From Paenibacillus protaetiae (GTDB taxonomy: Bacteria > Bacillota > Bacilli > Paenibacillales > Paenibacillaceae), in contig NZ_CP035492.1 in NCBI RefSeq assembly GCF_004135365.1, forward strand, positions 434,001-498,000: a stretch of DNA of 64,000 nt, given 5' to 3'. Numbering within the stretch: the first letter of the stretch is position 1; the number at the start of each line of letters is the position of its first letter. The notes below the pieces were generated by a model. The model was given only the letters and a program-made list of their open reading frames with translations, was not told the origin of the DNA and ran no database searches. Positions 44,849 through 54,536 of the stretch are shown here, one piece after another. Both the position numbers and the translations under genes were made by a program.

Positions 44849-45602
44849 ATTTTAGGCTATGTTATAAATGCTAAAGTTGAGAATTTTGTCCAAAAGAATA
44901 CCGACTTTGTGAAAAACGGCCAGTTAATTGGCACTATCATCTCCGATAGCTCAGCAATTTTAACGTATTAAACTGATCAAGTGTACTGATGCACCCACCA
45001 GCCACGAAGGAACAGTTCATTACGAGAGGCTCTCTCGCGGGCATGTTATGACACTTACAATTGTCAAGGAGAAGGATTTCGACTATGTGGACTCTTGAAA
45101 CCGAGCGCTCTCGATGGCTTTGGCCCATGGGCGACATTCAGAGAATGGGTTAACCGATTTCAAGCCCGGGCTTGCTGGTTAGGATGCTTGGGTGCGGGCT
45201 TTTGAAACACGGTCGGCTGATCCGCTTGGAAACAGCACAAGAGTTTGGGGCTGCAGCGACGGCTATTCGCTTACTGAAACGAGCCAAGGCGTCGGAGGAG
45301 CAGAGGCTTCGGAGCTTGGCTTGAATGTAATGAAGTTAATGCGCTGGCGTGTAGCGGAGACTTGAGGTTGTGGTGAGGATGAAGGAGTGTATTCTTTATA
45401 AATTAAATTTCTTCTTGAGCTCAGCATTACAAAGTTCTCCAACAACCAGTAGTTCAGTATAAGGATTCCCATCAATATGAAAGTGTTTACCGAAGGCAGG
45501 CTCGGTTTTTAAACCGAGCCTTTTTAATTGACGGATGCTATCCCGTGCGTCCATCCCTGCCAATCCAATTGATATTCACTAAATAGAGCTCCCCATAATT
45601 GC
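44849..45602. other. Gene-poor stretch with degenerate coding traces
   Basis: No gene with a credible start, ribosome binding site and family could be found. A plus-strand stretch near 45200-45324 reads as a coherent helical peptide (LIRLETAQEFGAAATAIRLLKRAK) with no start. An inverted repeat (TTTCAAGCCCG ... CGGGCTTTTGAAA, about 45159-45212) resembles a terminator, and a proven-looking hairpin lies at 45499-45527. The pattern suggests remnants of lost genes; no insertion sequence was recognised. Confidence 0.5.
45499..45530. terminator. Terminator hairpin
   Basis: An 11-bp perfect stem (AGGCTCGGTTT/AAACCGAGCCT) with a 2-base loop and TTTTT. It may end the minus-strand HAD gene's neighbour or an upstream decayed gene. 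Confidence 0.75.
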
Positions 45603-46304
45603 CTAATCTCCTAAAAAGGCGGTGATAGTTCTCAAACTGTCAATAACATACTTTGGGCGAACATTATTATCAACAGGGCTGCCGTTTCGATTGTAATAAC
45701 AAAAATCTATCCCGGCATTTATTGCTCCGTTGTAATCATCGTGCAAGGAATCGCCTATAAACAATGCCTCTGTACGTTTTATGTCTAGCCGCGTAAGCGT
45801 CTCATCAAATATCTTCTTATCAGGCTTCCAGTAACCTACCTCATCAGAAATAATCAATGCATCAAAAAAATGATTAATGCCTCCCGCCGCAAGTCTATTT
45901 CGTTGAGCTTCACCAATTCCATTAGAAATAATTGCCAACTTATACTTGCCATGTAAATGGAATAAAACTTCCTTTGCATAGTCTTCAAAATCACAAGCGC
46001 GACAAAAAGTATTCCAGTATAATTTGGCAAGTATGCCTGATTCGGAAGGATCTAATCCAAGATCTTTGAGCGTGTCTTGAAAGGAGTGCTCTAAAATTTG
46101 ATAAATATTGTAGCCGGATGTCTGGCGGTTGCTCCAATAATGGAGGTTTACTCTGCTGAAAAGGTTCCAAAACATATTCCAAGAGAAAGTCTCTTTATGA
46201 ATTAGTCCATGCTTTTCCACGGTTTTTTGCATTGATTTTATTTCACTTACAGAGTAGTTCAACAGAGTATTGTCTAAATCAAAGAGAATAGCTTTATAGT
46301 TCAC
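45603..46304 (-). CDS. HAD-IA phosphatase, YjjG/YfnB-like nucleotidase
   Basis: A 233-residue HAD phosphatase. Motif I is ILFDLDNTLLNY (nucleophile Asp 10, acid Asp 12), motif II LAIISNG, motif III the Lys of YWKPDKKIF and motif IV FIGDSLHDDYNGA. Length and cap match the YjjG/YfnB group of noncanonical pyrimidine nucleotidases. The GTG start follows GGAGGTAATCT. Confidence 0.85.
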   Translation of the reverse strand: MNYKAILFDLDNTLLNYSVSEIKSMQKTVEKHGLIHKETFSWNMFWNLFSRVNLHYWSNRQTSGYNIYQILEHSFQDTLKDLGLDPSESGILAKLYWNTFCRACDFEDYAKEVLFHLHGKYKLAIISNGIGEAQRNRLAAGGINHFFDALIISDEVGYWKPDKKIFDETLTRLDIKRTEALFIGDSLHDDYNGAINAGIDFCYYNRNGSPVDNNVRPKYVIDSLRTITAFLGD

Positions 46305-46316
46305 AGATTACCTCCA

Positions 46317-46656
46317 TTAAGTCGTAGATTCTGCTAATTGCTTAAGCATTGAAAGCACAGATTGGCTGTCGCCCTCGTCTTCCGGGTTATCATGACTGCT
46401 AATGTCAGAGCCCGGCCGATTGTCGTGCTGTTTAATCGTAAGCAAGGTACCTTCTTTTTTTGCTTAAGATATAACTCATCTTGAAGTCATTCTCGGGCTT
46501 GTTCTTTATGCCGGGACGCGGGGCGAAGAGAGAGCAACTGAGAGACCAACAGGGTGAAAACTCTAACACCGTATCCCACACTCGTTCTGCAGGCGCTTGA
46601 ATAAATATGCGAGACGTACTGGTGGACAACTGTTCTCTCTCCTCAAAAAGATTCAT
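46317..46656 (-). pseudogene. Decayed SRPBCC (AHSA1-like) domain protein
   Basis: The reading from the ATG at 46656 begins with the SRPBCC strand RIFIQAPAERVWDT and jumps directly to VLEFSPCWSLSCSLF and KPENDFKMSYILSKK, segments that normally lie about 50 residues later. It then hits a stop at 46432. A +1 shift at the A7 run (46455-46461 complement) continues with EGTLLTIKQHDN and SVLSMLKQLAEST to 46317, the usual C-terminal helix. An internal deletion plus an inserted A make this a true pseudogene, unlike the G-run breaks elsewhere. It lies 13 bp before the HAD gene. Confidence 0.6.
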
Positions 46657-46859
46657 TTACCAAATATTTGTAGTATTCGGCGCTTTCACAGTAAAATCCT
46701 TCCATAATTTATATCAGTTAAAGCTATAATATTTGAGGCTGCATGCAGCGACTGCCGATTGATGTTATGCTAGCGTGTTCTCTGTGCATCCGGCTTTTTC
46801 TCTTCTTGAAATCAGTTGCTGCACAAAAGAGATTTAACCTTACTAATTTGACGGCATTT

Positions 46860-47101
46860 TCATGATACAGCAAAACTCGCAGTTTTTATTTTTGGATAAA
46901 CCTTGGTGAACTTGAGCAAAGTGCGAGTCGGGGTGCGAGTAAGAAGTGCACATGTTTTTCTTGGGACATTCGCACCATTTTTGTGGTATGATTTTCCTTG
47001 AAACGAATCGCGGAAATACACTATTTTTCGTTTTGTGAAAATTTCTGTCAAAGTTCTGATCTTTTTTATCAATTTCGAACGGTTTTTAGCATGAAATCGG
47101 T
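46860..47101 (+). promoter_or_regulatory. Leader of CRISPR array 1
   Basis: AT-rich DNA upstream of the first repeat. It holds two direct GTGCGAGT words (46921-46928 and 46933-46940) and a 45-bp element (46932-46976) that starts GGTGCGA and ends TCGCACC. A close copy of the element is found upstream of array 2. The degenerate repeat at the other end of the array supports this side as the leader. The region 46657-46859 before it holds nothing recognisable. Confidence 0.75.
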
Positions 47102-47605
47102 GTCGCACCTCGCTGAGGTGCGTGGATTGAAATTTCGTAGGGGCGCTCATCTACGCATACAACGCTTGAGTCGCACCTCGCTGAGGTGCGTGGATTGAAA
47201 TAAGGCTTGAACGCGAGGCGTGCCCACGTAGTTCAGTCGCACCTCGCTGAGGTGCGTGGATTGAAATCCTTTAAAACGCCCCAGCTCTCCGACGTCTTAA
47301 CGTCGCACCTCGCTGAGGTGCGTGGATTGAAATCCGGTTTTTATTTTACAAGCATATAGCGCCTATATATCGTCGCACCTCGCTGAGGTGCGTGGATTGA
47401 AATTGCAGGAGCATTATACCCCTGCGCGAATATGGCGGCGTCGCACCTCGCTGAGGTGCGTGGATTGAAATCTCCAGCTGCTCCCGGGCAGCGCGCTCGT
47501 TGTGGAGTCGCACCTCGCTGAGGTGCGTGGATTGAAATGCGACTGTCGTAGGCGCATAAACGAATGGCAGGGCAGTCTCACCTCATGAGGTGCGTGAATT
47601 GAAAT
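47102..47605 (+). CRISPR. Type I-C CRISPR array 1 (8 repeats, 7 spacers)
   Basis: Repeats of 32 bp begin GTCGCACCTC, have a palindromic core (CGCACCTC-GCT-GAGGTGCG) and end GTGGATTGAAAT, the usual type I-C end that becomes the crRNA 5' handle. Starts: 47102, 47170, 47236, 47302, 47372, 47440, 47507, plus a degenerate 31-bp last copy at 47575 (GTCTCACCTCATGAGG). Spacers are 34-38 bp. The array ends 60 bp before cas3 with no terminator between. Confidence 0.98.
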
Positions 47606-47664
47606 CTGCCAAAAAATATAGTGTAATTCTAATAGACTTCCTATATCAAAGGAGACAGGTGAGG

Positions 47665-50106
47665 ATGAAGGACTATATTGCGCATATTCGTTCAAGTGAC
47701 GGCGAGATTCAAACAGTTGAAGAGCATCTACTGGGAGTGAAACAATTAGCCGAATCGTATGGGGAGAAGCTGGGTGTTAAGCATATAGCCGGACTGGCTG
47801 GTATGTTGCACGACATGGGGAAATATACGAATACTTTCAGGACATATATTCTGGAAGCGGTGAAGAATCCGAATAATCCTCCCAAACGGGGGAGTGTTGA
47901 TCATTCGACTGCCGGCGGAAAATTACTCTATGAGAAGTTTCATCAGGGGAAGTTTACGCAGTTCCATGGGGTTCTTGCCGAGATCGTAGGCAATGCCATC
48001 ATATCCCATCACTCTTATTTGCATGATTTCCTCAGTACTGATCTGGAAACCCCCTATTTGAACCGTATGCGTAAAACGGAACCGGAGCTGCCGCAATATG
48101 AGATGTCGAAACAATTGTTTTTCGAACATGTTATGCCGGAATCAGAATTTTTGTCCTATGCGGGTGCAGCTGCTAACGAGCTGGAAGCTTACTTGAGAAA
48201 ACCTTCAAAGGAAAGCACTGGTACGAGATTAATGTTTCTAAGTAAATATATTTTCAGCACATTAATTGATGCTGACCGGACGAACACCAGGATCTTCGAG
48301 GAAAAAGCGGCTGCCGAGCCGGAACTGGACAGTGCTCGCCTGTTCACCGTATATTACGATCGGCTAATGAGAAGGATTGAGAGCTATTCGGAGCGGGCTG
48401 ATGCAATTTCACCTATAAACCTACTGCGGAGAGAAATGTCAGAACAATGTGACAAATTCGCCGAACGGCCATCCGGCATTTATTCCTTGTCGATTCCAAC
48501 GGGAGGCGGAAAGACGCTGGCTAGTTTGAGATACGCGCTAAAACATGCGCTTTCTCCATCACACCCGAAGAAACGAATCATCTATGTGGTCCCTTTTACG
48601 ACTATTATTGAGCAAAATGCGGAAGAGATTCGCCAAATCCTGCAGGACGATGTTCATATTCTTGAACATCATTCGAATGTAATTGACGATGACCATGATG
48701 ATGATGAGCTTGAGGATGGCATCATCAACACTCGTCAAAAGCTGAAGCTCGCTAAGGACAATTGGGACTCACCAATTATTTTCACAACGCTCGTGCAATT
48801 CTTGAACGTGTTTTATGCCAAAGGGAGCCGTAATATTCGTAAACTACATAATCTGTGTGAATCTGTCATCATATTTGATGAAGTGCAAAAAGTACCGGTC
48901 TCTTGTGTATCGCTTTTTAACCATGCGCTTAACTTTCTAAAGACGCACGGTCAGTCAAGTATCGTATTGTGCACGGCAACGCAGCCGGAGCTGGGTATTG
49001 TTGAACACAACCTGCATGTGGAGCCGGATATGGAAATGGTATCTGACTTGGACGAGGTTGCTAGAGCATTCAAGCGTGTAGAGATCGTAGACCGAGCCAC
49101 GGACGAGAAGTGGGACACGGCGATGCTGGCAGATTTTGTTGAAGAGAAAATACATGATGTTCGGAGTTTGCTAGTTATTTTAAATACCAGATCGGTTGTT
49201 AAACGGTTGTATCGATATCTGAAGGGCAAAGGCGGCAGTATTCCGATTTATCATCTAAGTACATCCATGTGTGCTGCCCATCGCACCTCTATTCTTGATG
49301 CTGTTCGAGGGCATCTGGATAAGGAGGAGCCGGTGCTCTGTATTAGCACACAATTAATTGAAGCAGGTGTAGATATCAGCTTTGATGGTGTCATACGTTC
49401 ATTGGCTGGCTTGGATTCTATTGCACAAGCTGCCGGACGCTGCAATCGTCATGGCAAGAATGGGGTTCAACAGGTGTTTGTTATTGATCATATTGAAGAG
49501 AAGCTGGACAAACTTAAAGAGATTGAAGTGGGGAAAGCGGAGTCTCGGAATATATTAAGCTATATGAAGCGCGATCCGGAATCGTTTGGCGGTAATTTGT
49601 TGTCGGCTTCAGCAATTAAACGATATTTTCAAGCCTTTTATGCTGACTTTGAGACGAGCTTGAATTATGCAGTTTCGGGGTTAGACATAAGCATGACGGA
49701 ACTTCTAACTGTTGAGAAGCAGAACAGCGAATTAGTAAGATCCTATACCGCAAATAAGCAAGCCAAACTGCCGCTTTTTATTGCGCAAAGCTATAGGACG
49801 GCCGCTGAACATTTTAACGTCATTGAGGATAATGCTGTGTCTGTTATTGTGCCATACGGTTACGGTAAGGAGTTGATTGCAACGCTGAACGGAGGAGAAA
49901 CAATAGCTGAGTTGTCCCGGGAGTTAAAACGGGCACAGCACTATTCCATTGGGTTGCTTCCTTATGAACGGGATATTTTATCCCGAAATGGCGGCCTTGT
50001 CCCGCTGCTCGATGGAAAAGTATTTGCCCTGCGAGAGAGCGCTTATAGTGATGAATTTGGTTTAAATTTAGACAATGACAGCGAGTTTGAGCTGGGTTTT
50101 ATTTGA
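47665..50106 (+). CDS. cas3: CRISPR-associated nuclease/helicase Cas3 (type I-C)
   Basis: An 813-residue protein. The HD nuclease is N-terminal (AGLAGMLHDMGKYTNTF near residue 50; later SHHSYLHDF). The superfamily 2 helicase has Walker A SIPTGGGKTLASL near 280, the DExx box FDEVQKVPVS near 415, and CISTQLIEAGVDISFD and SIAQAAGRCNRHG (motifs V-VI). It degrades target DNA after Cascade binding. The ATG at 47665 follows AAAGGAGACAGGTGAGG; earlier in-frame starts lie inside the CRISPR repeat. A hairpin ends this gene before cas5. Confidence 0.96.
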   Translation: MKDYIAHIRSSDGEIQTVEEHLLGVKQLAESYGEKLGVKHIAGLAGMLHDMGKYTNTFRTYILEAVKNPNNPPKRGSVDHSTAGGKLLYEKFHQGKFTQFHGVLAEIVGNAIISHHSYLHDFLSTDLETPYLNRMRKTEPELPQYEMSKQLFFEHVMPESEFLSYAGAAANELEAYLRKPSKESTGTRLMFLSKYIFSTLIDADRTNTRIFEEKAAAEPELDSARLFTVYYDRLMRRIESYSERADAISPINLLRREMSEQCDKFAERPSGIYSLSIPTGGGKTLASLRYALKHALSPSHPKKRIIYVVPFTTIIEQNAEEIRQILQDDVHILEHHSNVIDDDHDDDELEDGIINTRQKLKLAKDNWDSPIIFTTLVQFLNVFYAKGSRNIRKLHNLCESVIIFDEVQKVPVSCVSLFNHALNFLKTHGQSSIVLCTATQPELGIVEHNLHVEPDMEMVSDLDEVARAFKRVEIVDRATDEKWDTAMLADFVEEKIHDVRSLLVILNTRSVVKRLYRYLKGKGGSIPIYHLSTSMCAAHRTSILDAVRGHLDKEEPVLCISTQLIEAGVDISFDGVIRSLAGLDSIAQAAGRCNRHGKNGVQQVFVIDHIEEKLDKLKEIEVGKAESRNILSYMKRDPESFGGNLLSASAIKRYFQAFYADFETSLNYAVSGLDISMTELLTVEKQNSELVRSYTANKQAKLPLFIAQSYRTAAEHFNVIEDNAVSVIVPYGYGKELIATLNGGETIAELSRELKRAQHYSIGLLPYERDILSRNGGLVPLLDGKVFALRESAYSDEFGLNLDNDSEFELGFI

Positions 50107-50127
50107 ACTGACTTCAAGAAATGGAAT

Positions 50128-50163
50128 GAAACCTATCTATATTAGACCAGATAGGTTTCTCTC
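50128..50163 (+). terminator. Hairpin between cas3 and cas5
   Basis: GAAACCTATCT (50128-50138) pairs with AGATAGGTTTC (50149-50159) and is followed by TCTCTT. A moderate terminator separating cas3 from the remaining cas genes. Confidence 0.65.
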
Positions 50164-50263
50164 TTCAAACAATATATTTTTCAATCCGCGCTTTGCAGCG
50201 ACGTCCTATTCTAACATATGCTGCTGAGGAAAATAAATATTTCATATATTGTTTCAAGAGATA

Positions 50264-50292
50264 TTTACAAATGGAATTTAATACAATAAAAT
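50264..50292 (+). promoter_or_regulatory. Putative promoter of the cas5-cas2 operon
   Basis: TTTACA (50264-50269) and TAAAAT (50287-50292) are 17 bp apart, 40 bp before the cas5 start, in AT-rich DNA after the cas3 hairpin. Confidence 0.5.
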
Positions 50293-50331
50293 GGAAGTAG
50301 AGTGTTGAGTGAAATGAAAGGAGGTGATGCG

Positions 50332-51051
50332 ATGCGAAATTCGATCGAATTTGAGGTATCGGGACCTTATGCTCTATTTACTGATCCTCTGACTAAACTC
50401 GGCGGGGAAAAGTTGTCCTACCCTATTCCAACCTATCAGGCGTTGAAGGGGATTATTGAATCCATATATTGGAAGCCGACACTTCTGTATTACATTGATG
50501 AAGTTCGGATTATGAATCCGATTCGCATGGAATCCAAGGGGGTTCGTCCTTTAGATTATAGTGGCGGCAACACTTTAGCGAATTATACATACTTGCGTGA
50601 CGTGTGCTACCGGGTTAAGGCTCATTTTGAGTTTAATCTTAACCGCCCGGATATGGCATTTGATCGTAATGAAAATAAACATCATAACATCCTTAAGCGC
50701 TCCTTGAAAGCAGGCGGTCGCAGAGATATTTTTCTTGGAACGCGTGAATGCCAGGCTTATGTCGAGCCATGTGAATTCGAGGCTGGCAAGGGATTCTATG
50801 ACCATTACGGCGATATTCATTTCGGTACGATGGTTCATGGCTTGAATTACCCGGATGAGACGGGACGAAATCAGCTGGAGGTTCGCCTATGGCAGCCGGT
50901 TATGAAGGACGGCGTCATATGTTTTATTCGGCCGGAGGAGTGCACTCAAGTGAGGGTTATTTCCGAGATGCTTCCGAAGCGTTTCGACGAAACGAATGTA
51001 GAGTCGGCAATCGAGCTGGACGCACAGTTGGATAGAGAGGTGAATCTATGA
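50332..51051 (+). CDS. cas5c: Type I-C Cas5 (Cas5d), pre-crRNA endonuclease
   Basis: A 239-residue RAMP protein. In type I-C there is no Cas6 and Cas5 cuts the precursor RNA in the repeat; none of the cas genes here is a Cas6, in agreement. The start [36 protein letters not shown] splits into the standard first strand and loop, and RGTREC-like [13 protein letters not shown] is also typical. The ATG at 50332 follows AAAGGAGGTGATGCG. It overlaps cas8c by 4 nt. Confidence 0.93.
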   Translation: MRNSIEFEVSGPYALFTDPLTKLGGEKLSYPIPTYQALKGIIESIYWKPTLLYYIDEVRIMNPIRMESKGVRPLDYSGGNTLANYTYLRDVCYRVKAHFEFNLNRPDMAFDRNENKHHNILKRSLKAGGRRDIFLGTRECQAYVEPCEFEAGKGFYDHYGDIHFGTMVHGLNYPDETGRNQLEVRLWQPVMKDGVICFIRPEECTQVRVISEMLPKRFDETNVESAIELDAQLDREVNL

Positions 51052-52976
51052 GCTGGCTATTGAGTTTATACGAGACCTACGAAGCCAATATCGAGCAGGC
51101 TGGGAAAATGGAAAAGAAGATTAACAAGAAAAATCAAACGGAACAGGAATATACGCTGCTGCCTGTATCGCATACGACTCAAAATGCCCATATCGAAGTG
51201 ATTGTAACGGAAGATGGAGAATTTCTAACCGCATCCGTCATTGATAAAAGCGATGTGAGTACGCTGATTCCTTGTACCGAGGACTCGGCCAACCGGGCTG
51301 GCTCCAAGGTCGCTCCATACCCGCTGCATGATAAGCTCAGCTATGTTGCCGGGGATTTTACCGCTTATGGCGGTGAAATCAAGAAAGAAGATCCTTATGC
51401 GGCATACATCAAGCAGCTTGGCGAATGGGCTGAATCACCGCATGCGGTTGCAAAGGTGAAAAGCATCCATCGGTATCTTAGCAAACAAACGCTTATACAG
51501 GATTTGATCAGTGAGCGAGTGCTGTTTGTGGATTCGTCCAACAAGCTGATTGACCGGTGGGACGACGCGGCCAAAGCACTCTACGGCGAGAAGCCGGCGA
51601 TTTATTCTTTGCTCCCGGGCGATATTGCGGCTGCCTTTATCCGTTTTGATGTGTACTCACCGGACAAGCCGCCGGTAAAAGTATGGAGAGATCCGGAGAT
51701 GTATCAATCATTTATCCAGTTCTACAGCGGTCAGCTGGGTAAAGAAGATTTATGTTATGTGACCGGACAAAATCTGCCTCAGACGGAGAAGCATGCAAAT
51801 AAAATTCGTAACGCAGCAGATAAGGCAAAATTAATTTCGGCAAACGACACAAGCGGATTTACTTTCCGGGGGAGATTTAATGCCAGTCAGGAAGCAGCAA
51901 GCATCAGCTACGAAGTATCCCAGAAGGCACATAATGCACTGAAATGGCTTATTATCCGGCAGGGGAAGATCATTGATGACCGGGTATTTCTTATCTGGGG
52001 TAATGACGATCTGAACCTTCCTGGTATTGAAGAAGACAGCTTCACACTTGTGCTTTCTCCATCCGCAAGCGAAGAGATGCCGTCTCAAGTATCGTTTACA
52101 AACAAAGAATTTGCCCGCGAAGTGATTAAAGCAATTGACGGTTATCGCAACCGGCTTGCCAGTTATAACGAGGCGAAAGTCAATATTATGATTCTGGATT
52201 CGGCGACAACGGGTCGGATGGCTGTGTTATATTATCGCAATTTGAATAAGGAATTTTATTTGGATAGACTGAAGAACTGGCATACTACCTGCGTCTGGGA
52301 ACACCGATACCGCAAGAGCAGCGATGGAGAGTTCATAGCCTTCTACGGAGCTCCGGCTACTAAAGACATCGCGTTTGCTGCATACGGTCCCCGGGCGAGC
52401 GATAAGGTTGTTAAAGGATTGATGGAACGGATGCTGCCTTGCATTGTGGACGAGCGTCCTATTCCTTCAGATATTACAAACAGTGTATTTCGTCGTGCTT
52501 CCAATCCAGTTAGCATGGACAAGTGGGAATGGGAGAAGACGCTTAGCATTGCTTGCGCTCTAATTAAGAAAAACCTGAAGGAGGAGTACGACGTGGCGCT
52601 TGATCAAACAAACGAACATCGGGATTATTTATTTGGGCGATTGTTAGCAGTAGCAGATGTGCTGGAGCGGCGTGCGCTAGGTCCAGAGGAGAATCGAGCT
52701 ACAAATGCAATTCGTTATATGAACGCATTCGCCAGTCACCCGGCGAGAACGTGGGCAACCATACAGTCCAGATTACAGCCTTATCAGGAAAAAATGGGAG
52801 CAAAGGCTTCGTATTTGTCACGGGTCATTGATGAAATTGGCGATAAAATTCTAGTGAATGACTTCAACGACAAGCCTCTCTCCGGTGTATATTTGCTTGG
52901 TTTTTATAGTCAGCGGAACGAGCTTTATAAGAAGAAAAATGTCGAGGATGACTCTGAAGAATCGCCTATTCAATAA
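51048..52976 (+). CDS. cas8c: Type I-C Cascade large subunit Cas8c (Csd1)
   Basis: A 642-residue Csd1-family large subunit, responsible for PAM recognition and R-loop stabilisation. It begins [18 protein letters not shown], with [21 protein letters not shown] and the C-terminal [17 protein letters not shown] that are family signatures. The ATG overlaps the cas5 stop in ATGA. Confidence 0.94.
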   Translation: MSWLLSLYETYEANIEQAGKMEKKINKKNQTEQEYTLLPVSHTTQNAHIEVIVTEDGEFLTASVIDKSDVSTLIPCTEDSANRAGSKVAPYPLHDKLSYVAGDFTAYGGEIKKEDPYAAYIKQLGEWAESPHAVAKVKSIHRYLSKQTLIQDLISERVLFVDSSNKLIDRWDDAAKALYGEKPAIYSLLPGDIAAAFIRFDVYSPDKPPVKVWRDPEMYQSFIQFYSGQLGKEDLCYVTGQNLPQTEKHANKIRNAADKAKLISANDTSGFTFRGRFNASQEAASISYEVSQKAHNALKWLIIRQGKIIDDRVFLIWGNDDLNLPGIEEDSFTLVLSPSASEEMPSQVSFTNKEFAREVIKAIDGYRNRLASYNEAKVNIMILDSATTGRMAVLYYRNLNKEFYLDRLKNWHTTCVWEHRYRKSSDGEFIAFYGAPATKDIAFAAYGPRASDKVVKGLMERMLPCIVDERPIPSDITNSVFRRASNPVSMDKWEWEKTLSIACALIKKNLKEEYDVALDQTNEHRDYLFGRLLAVADVLERRALGPEENRATNAIRYMNAFASHPARTWATIQSRLQPYQEKMGAKASYLSRVIDEIGDKILVNDFNDKPLSGVYLLGFYSQRNELYKKKNVEDDSEESPIQ

Positions 52977-53027
52977 AAAGCTAGCTGCAGAACGAATCTA
53001 ACAAAGCAAATTAAGGAGGAGAGATTT

Positions 53028-53890
53028 ATGGCTGTATTAGGAAATAAGATTGATTTCGCAGTTGTGTTGTCAGTAACGAAGGCGAACCCGAATGGTGATC
53101 CGTTGAACGGTAATCGTCCTCGGCAAAATTTTGACGGACACGGTGAAATTTCGGATGTGGCTCTCAAACGTAAAATCCGCAATCGCCTGCAAGATATGGG
53201 AGAAGCAATCTTTGTGCAATCCAATGATCGTAAGACAGATGATTATGGCAGCTTGCGCGAGCGTGCGGAGGCGAATGCCGAGCTCGAGCGAATCTTTAAG
53301 GCGAAAAACGGTTCAAGCGATGAATTTGCGGCCGTTGCTTGTCGGGAGTGGATCGATGTCAGAAGCTTTGGACAAGTATTTGCCTTCAAATCCGATAAGG
53401 CCGGATCAGGCGTATCCGTAGGCGTTCGGGGCCTGTGTCGATTCACACGGCAACGAGCCTGGAGCCGATTGATATTACCAGCATGCAAATTACCAAAAGC
53501 GTCAATTCAGAACCTGGAGCAAGCCGGGGATCGGATACGATGGGACTCAAGCATCGTGTTGATTCTGGTGTCTATGTGTTCTATGGCAGCATAAACACGC
53601 AACTGGCAGAAAAAACCGGATTTACCTATGAAGATGCTGCAAAATTCAAAGAAGCGCTGGTGTCGTTGTTTGAAAACGATGTTTCCTCCGCCAGACCGGA
53701 AGGCAGCATGGAGGTTCATAAGGTTTACTGGTGGGAGCATTCCTCCAAACTAGGTCAATATTCATCAGCGAAGGTACATCGTTCGTTAAAGATCCGTAAG
53801 CTTGTAGAGGAGCCACGTAGTTTCGAGGACTACGAATGTGAAGTACAGCCGTTGGAAGGCTTACAGGTTCAAGAACTTGATGGAAGATAA
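53028..53890 (+). pseudogene. cas7: Type I-C Cas7 (Csd2) backbone subunit, split by an apparent -1 frameshift
   Basis: The first frame encodes the Csd2 N-terminus (DFAVVLSVTKANPNGDPLNGN, CREWIDVRSFGQVFAF, SGVSVGVRG) and then loses similarity, stopping at 53594. The -1 frame resumes at once with PVSIHTATSLEPIDITSMQITKS, MGLKHRVDSGVYVFYGSIN and VYWWEHSSKLGQYSSAKVH and stops at 53890. Joined, it gives a normal Csd2 of about 287 residues. The break sits at CGGGGCC (53427-53433); one more G or C restores RGPVSI. All other cas genes are intact, so a sequence error is more likely than loss of Cascade. Confidence 0.88.
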
Positions 53891-54536
53891 CGAAGATGAA
53901 TATTTAATGCTGTCTGGTATACAGCACTTTCAATTTTGCAAGCGCCAATGGGCATTTATACATCTGGAACAGCAATGGGTTGAAAATGTAAAGACGATCG
54001 AAGGTTCTCACTTGCATCGGAAAGCCGACCAGCCTTTTACACGTGAGAAACGCGGGGATAAACTGATCGTGAGAGCGATGCCGGTGAAGTCTGTGAGCCT
54101 TCGAATTTCTGGCGTATGTGATGTTGTCGAGTTTATTCGGGACGAGCGAGGCGTGAATATTAGCGGCGGAGAAGAAAAATACGCTGTTTATCCGGTAGAG
54201 TATAAGCGCGGGAAGCCGAAGCGGGGAAACGAGGATATTCTGCAATTAGCTGCTCAAGCCATCTGTTTGGAAGAGATGTTAGTGTGCGAAGTGGACACCG
54301 GTTATCTGTATTACAACGAAATCAAACATCGTGTTGAAGTGCCGCTCACCGAAGAAATCAAGCGGAAGGTGAGGGCAATCGTTGCCGAGATGCAGGACTT
54401 GTACAAACGTCAGCATACGCCAAAGGTAAAGACAGGAGCTTTCTGCAAGAGCTGTTCTCTTCAGTCCATATGCTTGCCTGAACTGATGAGCAAGCGTTCG
54501 GTTCGCAGCTATATTGAAGGGAAGTTGAAGGAATGA
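53880..54536 (+). CDS. cas4: Cas4 exonuclease, adaptation
   Basis: A 218-residue RecB-like nuclease that trims prespacers and helps select the PAM in type I-C. The four cluster cysteines are in HFQFCKRQW near residue 20 and CKSCSLQSIC near residue 195. The nuclease core has VCDVVEF and PVEYKRGKPK. The ATG at 53880 overlaps the end of cas7 by 11 nt; the 3' end overlaps cas1 by 4 nt. Confidence 0.93.
   Translation: MEDNEDEYLMLSGIQHFQFCKRQWAFIHLEQQWVENVKTIEGSHLHRKADQPFTREKRGDKLIVRAMPVKSVSLRISGVCDVVEFIRDERGVNISGGEEKYAVYPVEYKRGKPKRGNEDILQLAAQAICLEEMLVCEVDTGYLYYNEIKHRVEVPLTEEIKRKVRAIVAEMQDLYKRQHTPKVKTGAFCKSCSLQSICLPELMSKRSVRSYIEGKLKE

Noticed and set aside
44849-45602. Insertion sequence in the gene-poor stretch
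   Set aside because: No transposase motif and no pair of terminal inverted repeats with target duplication were seen; the hairpins look like terminators.
46919-46990. Ordinary terminator upstream of array 1
   Set aside because: The arms GGTGCGA/TCGCACC are 31 bp apart and the copy before array 2 keeps the whole 45-bp layout, which fits a leader element better than a terminator.
53435-53890. A second separate gene for the Cas7 C-terminal half
   Set aside because: No ribosome binding site, and the sequence continues the Csd2 family exactly where the first frame loses it, so a frameshift explains it better.
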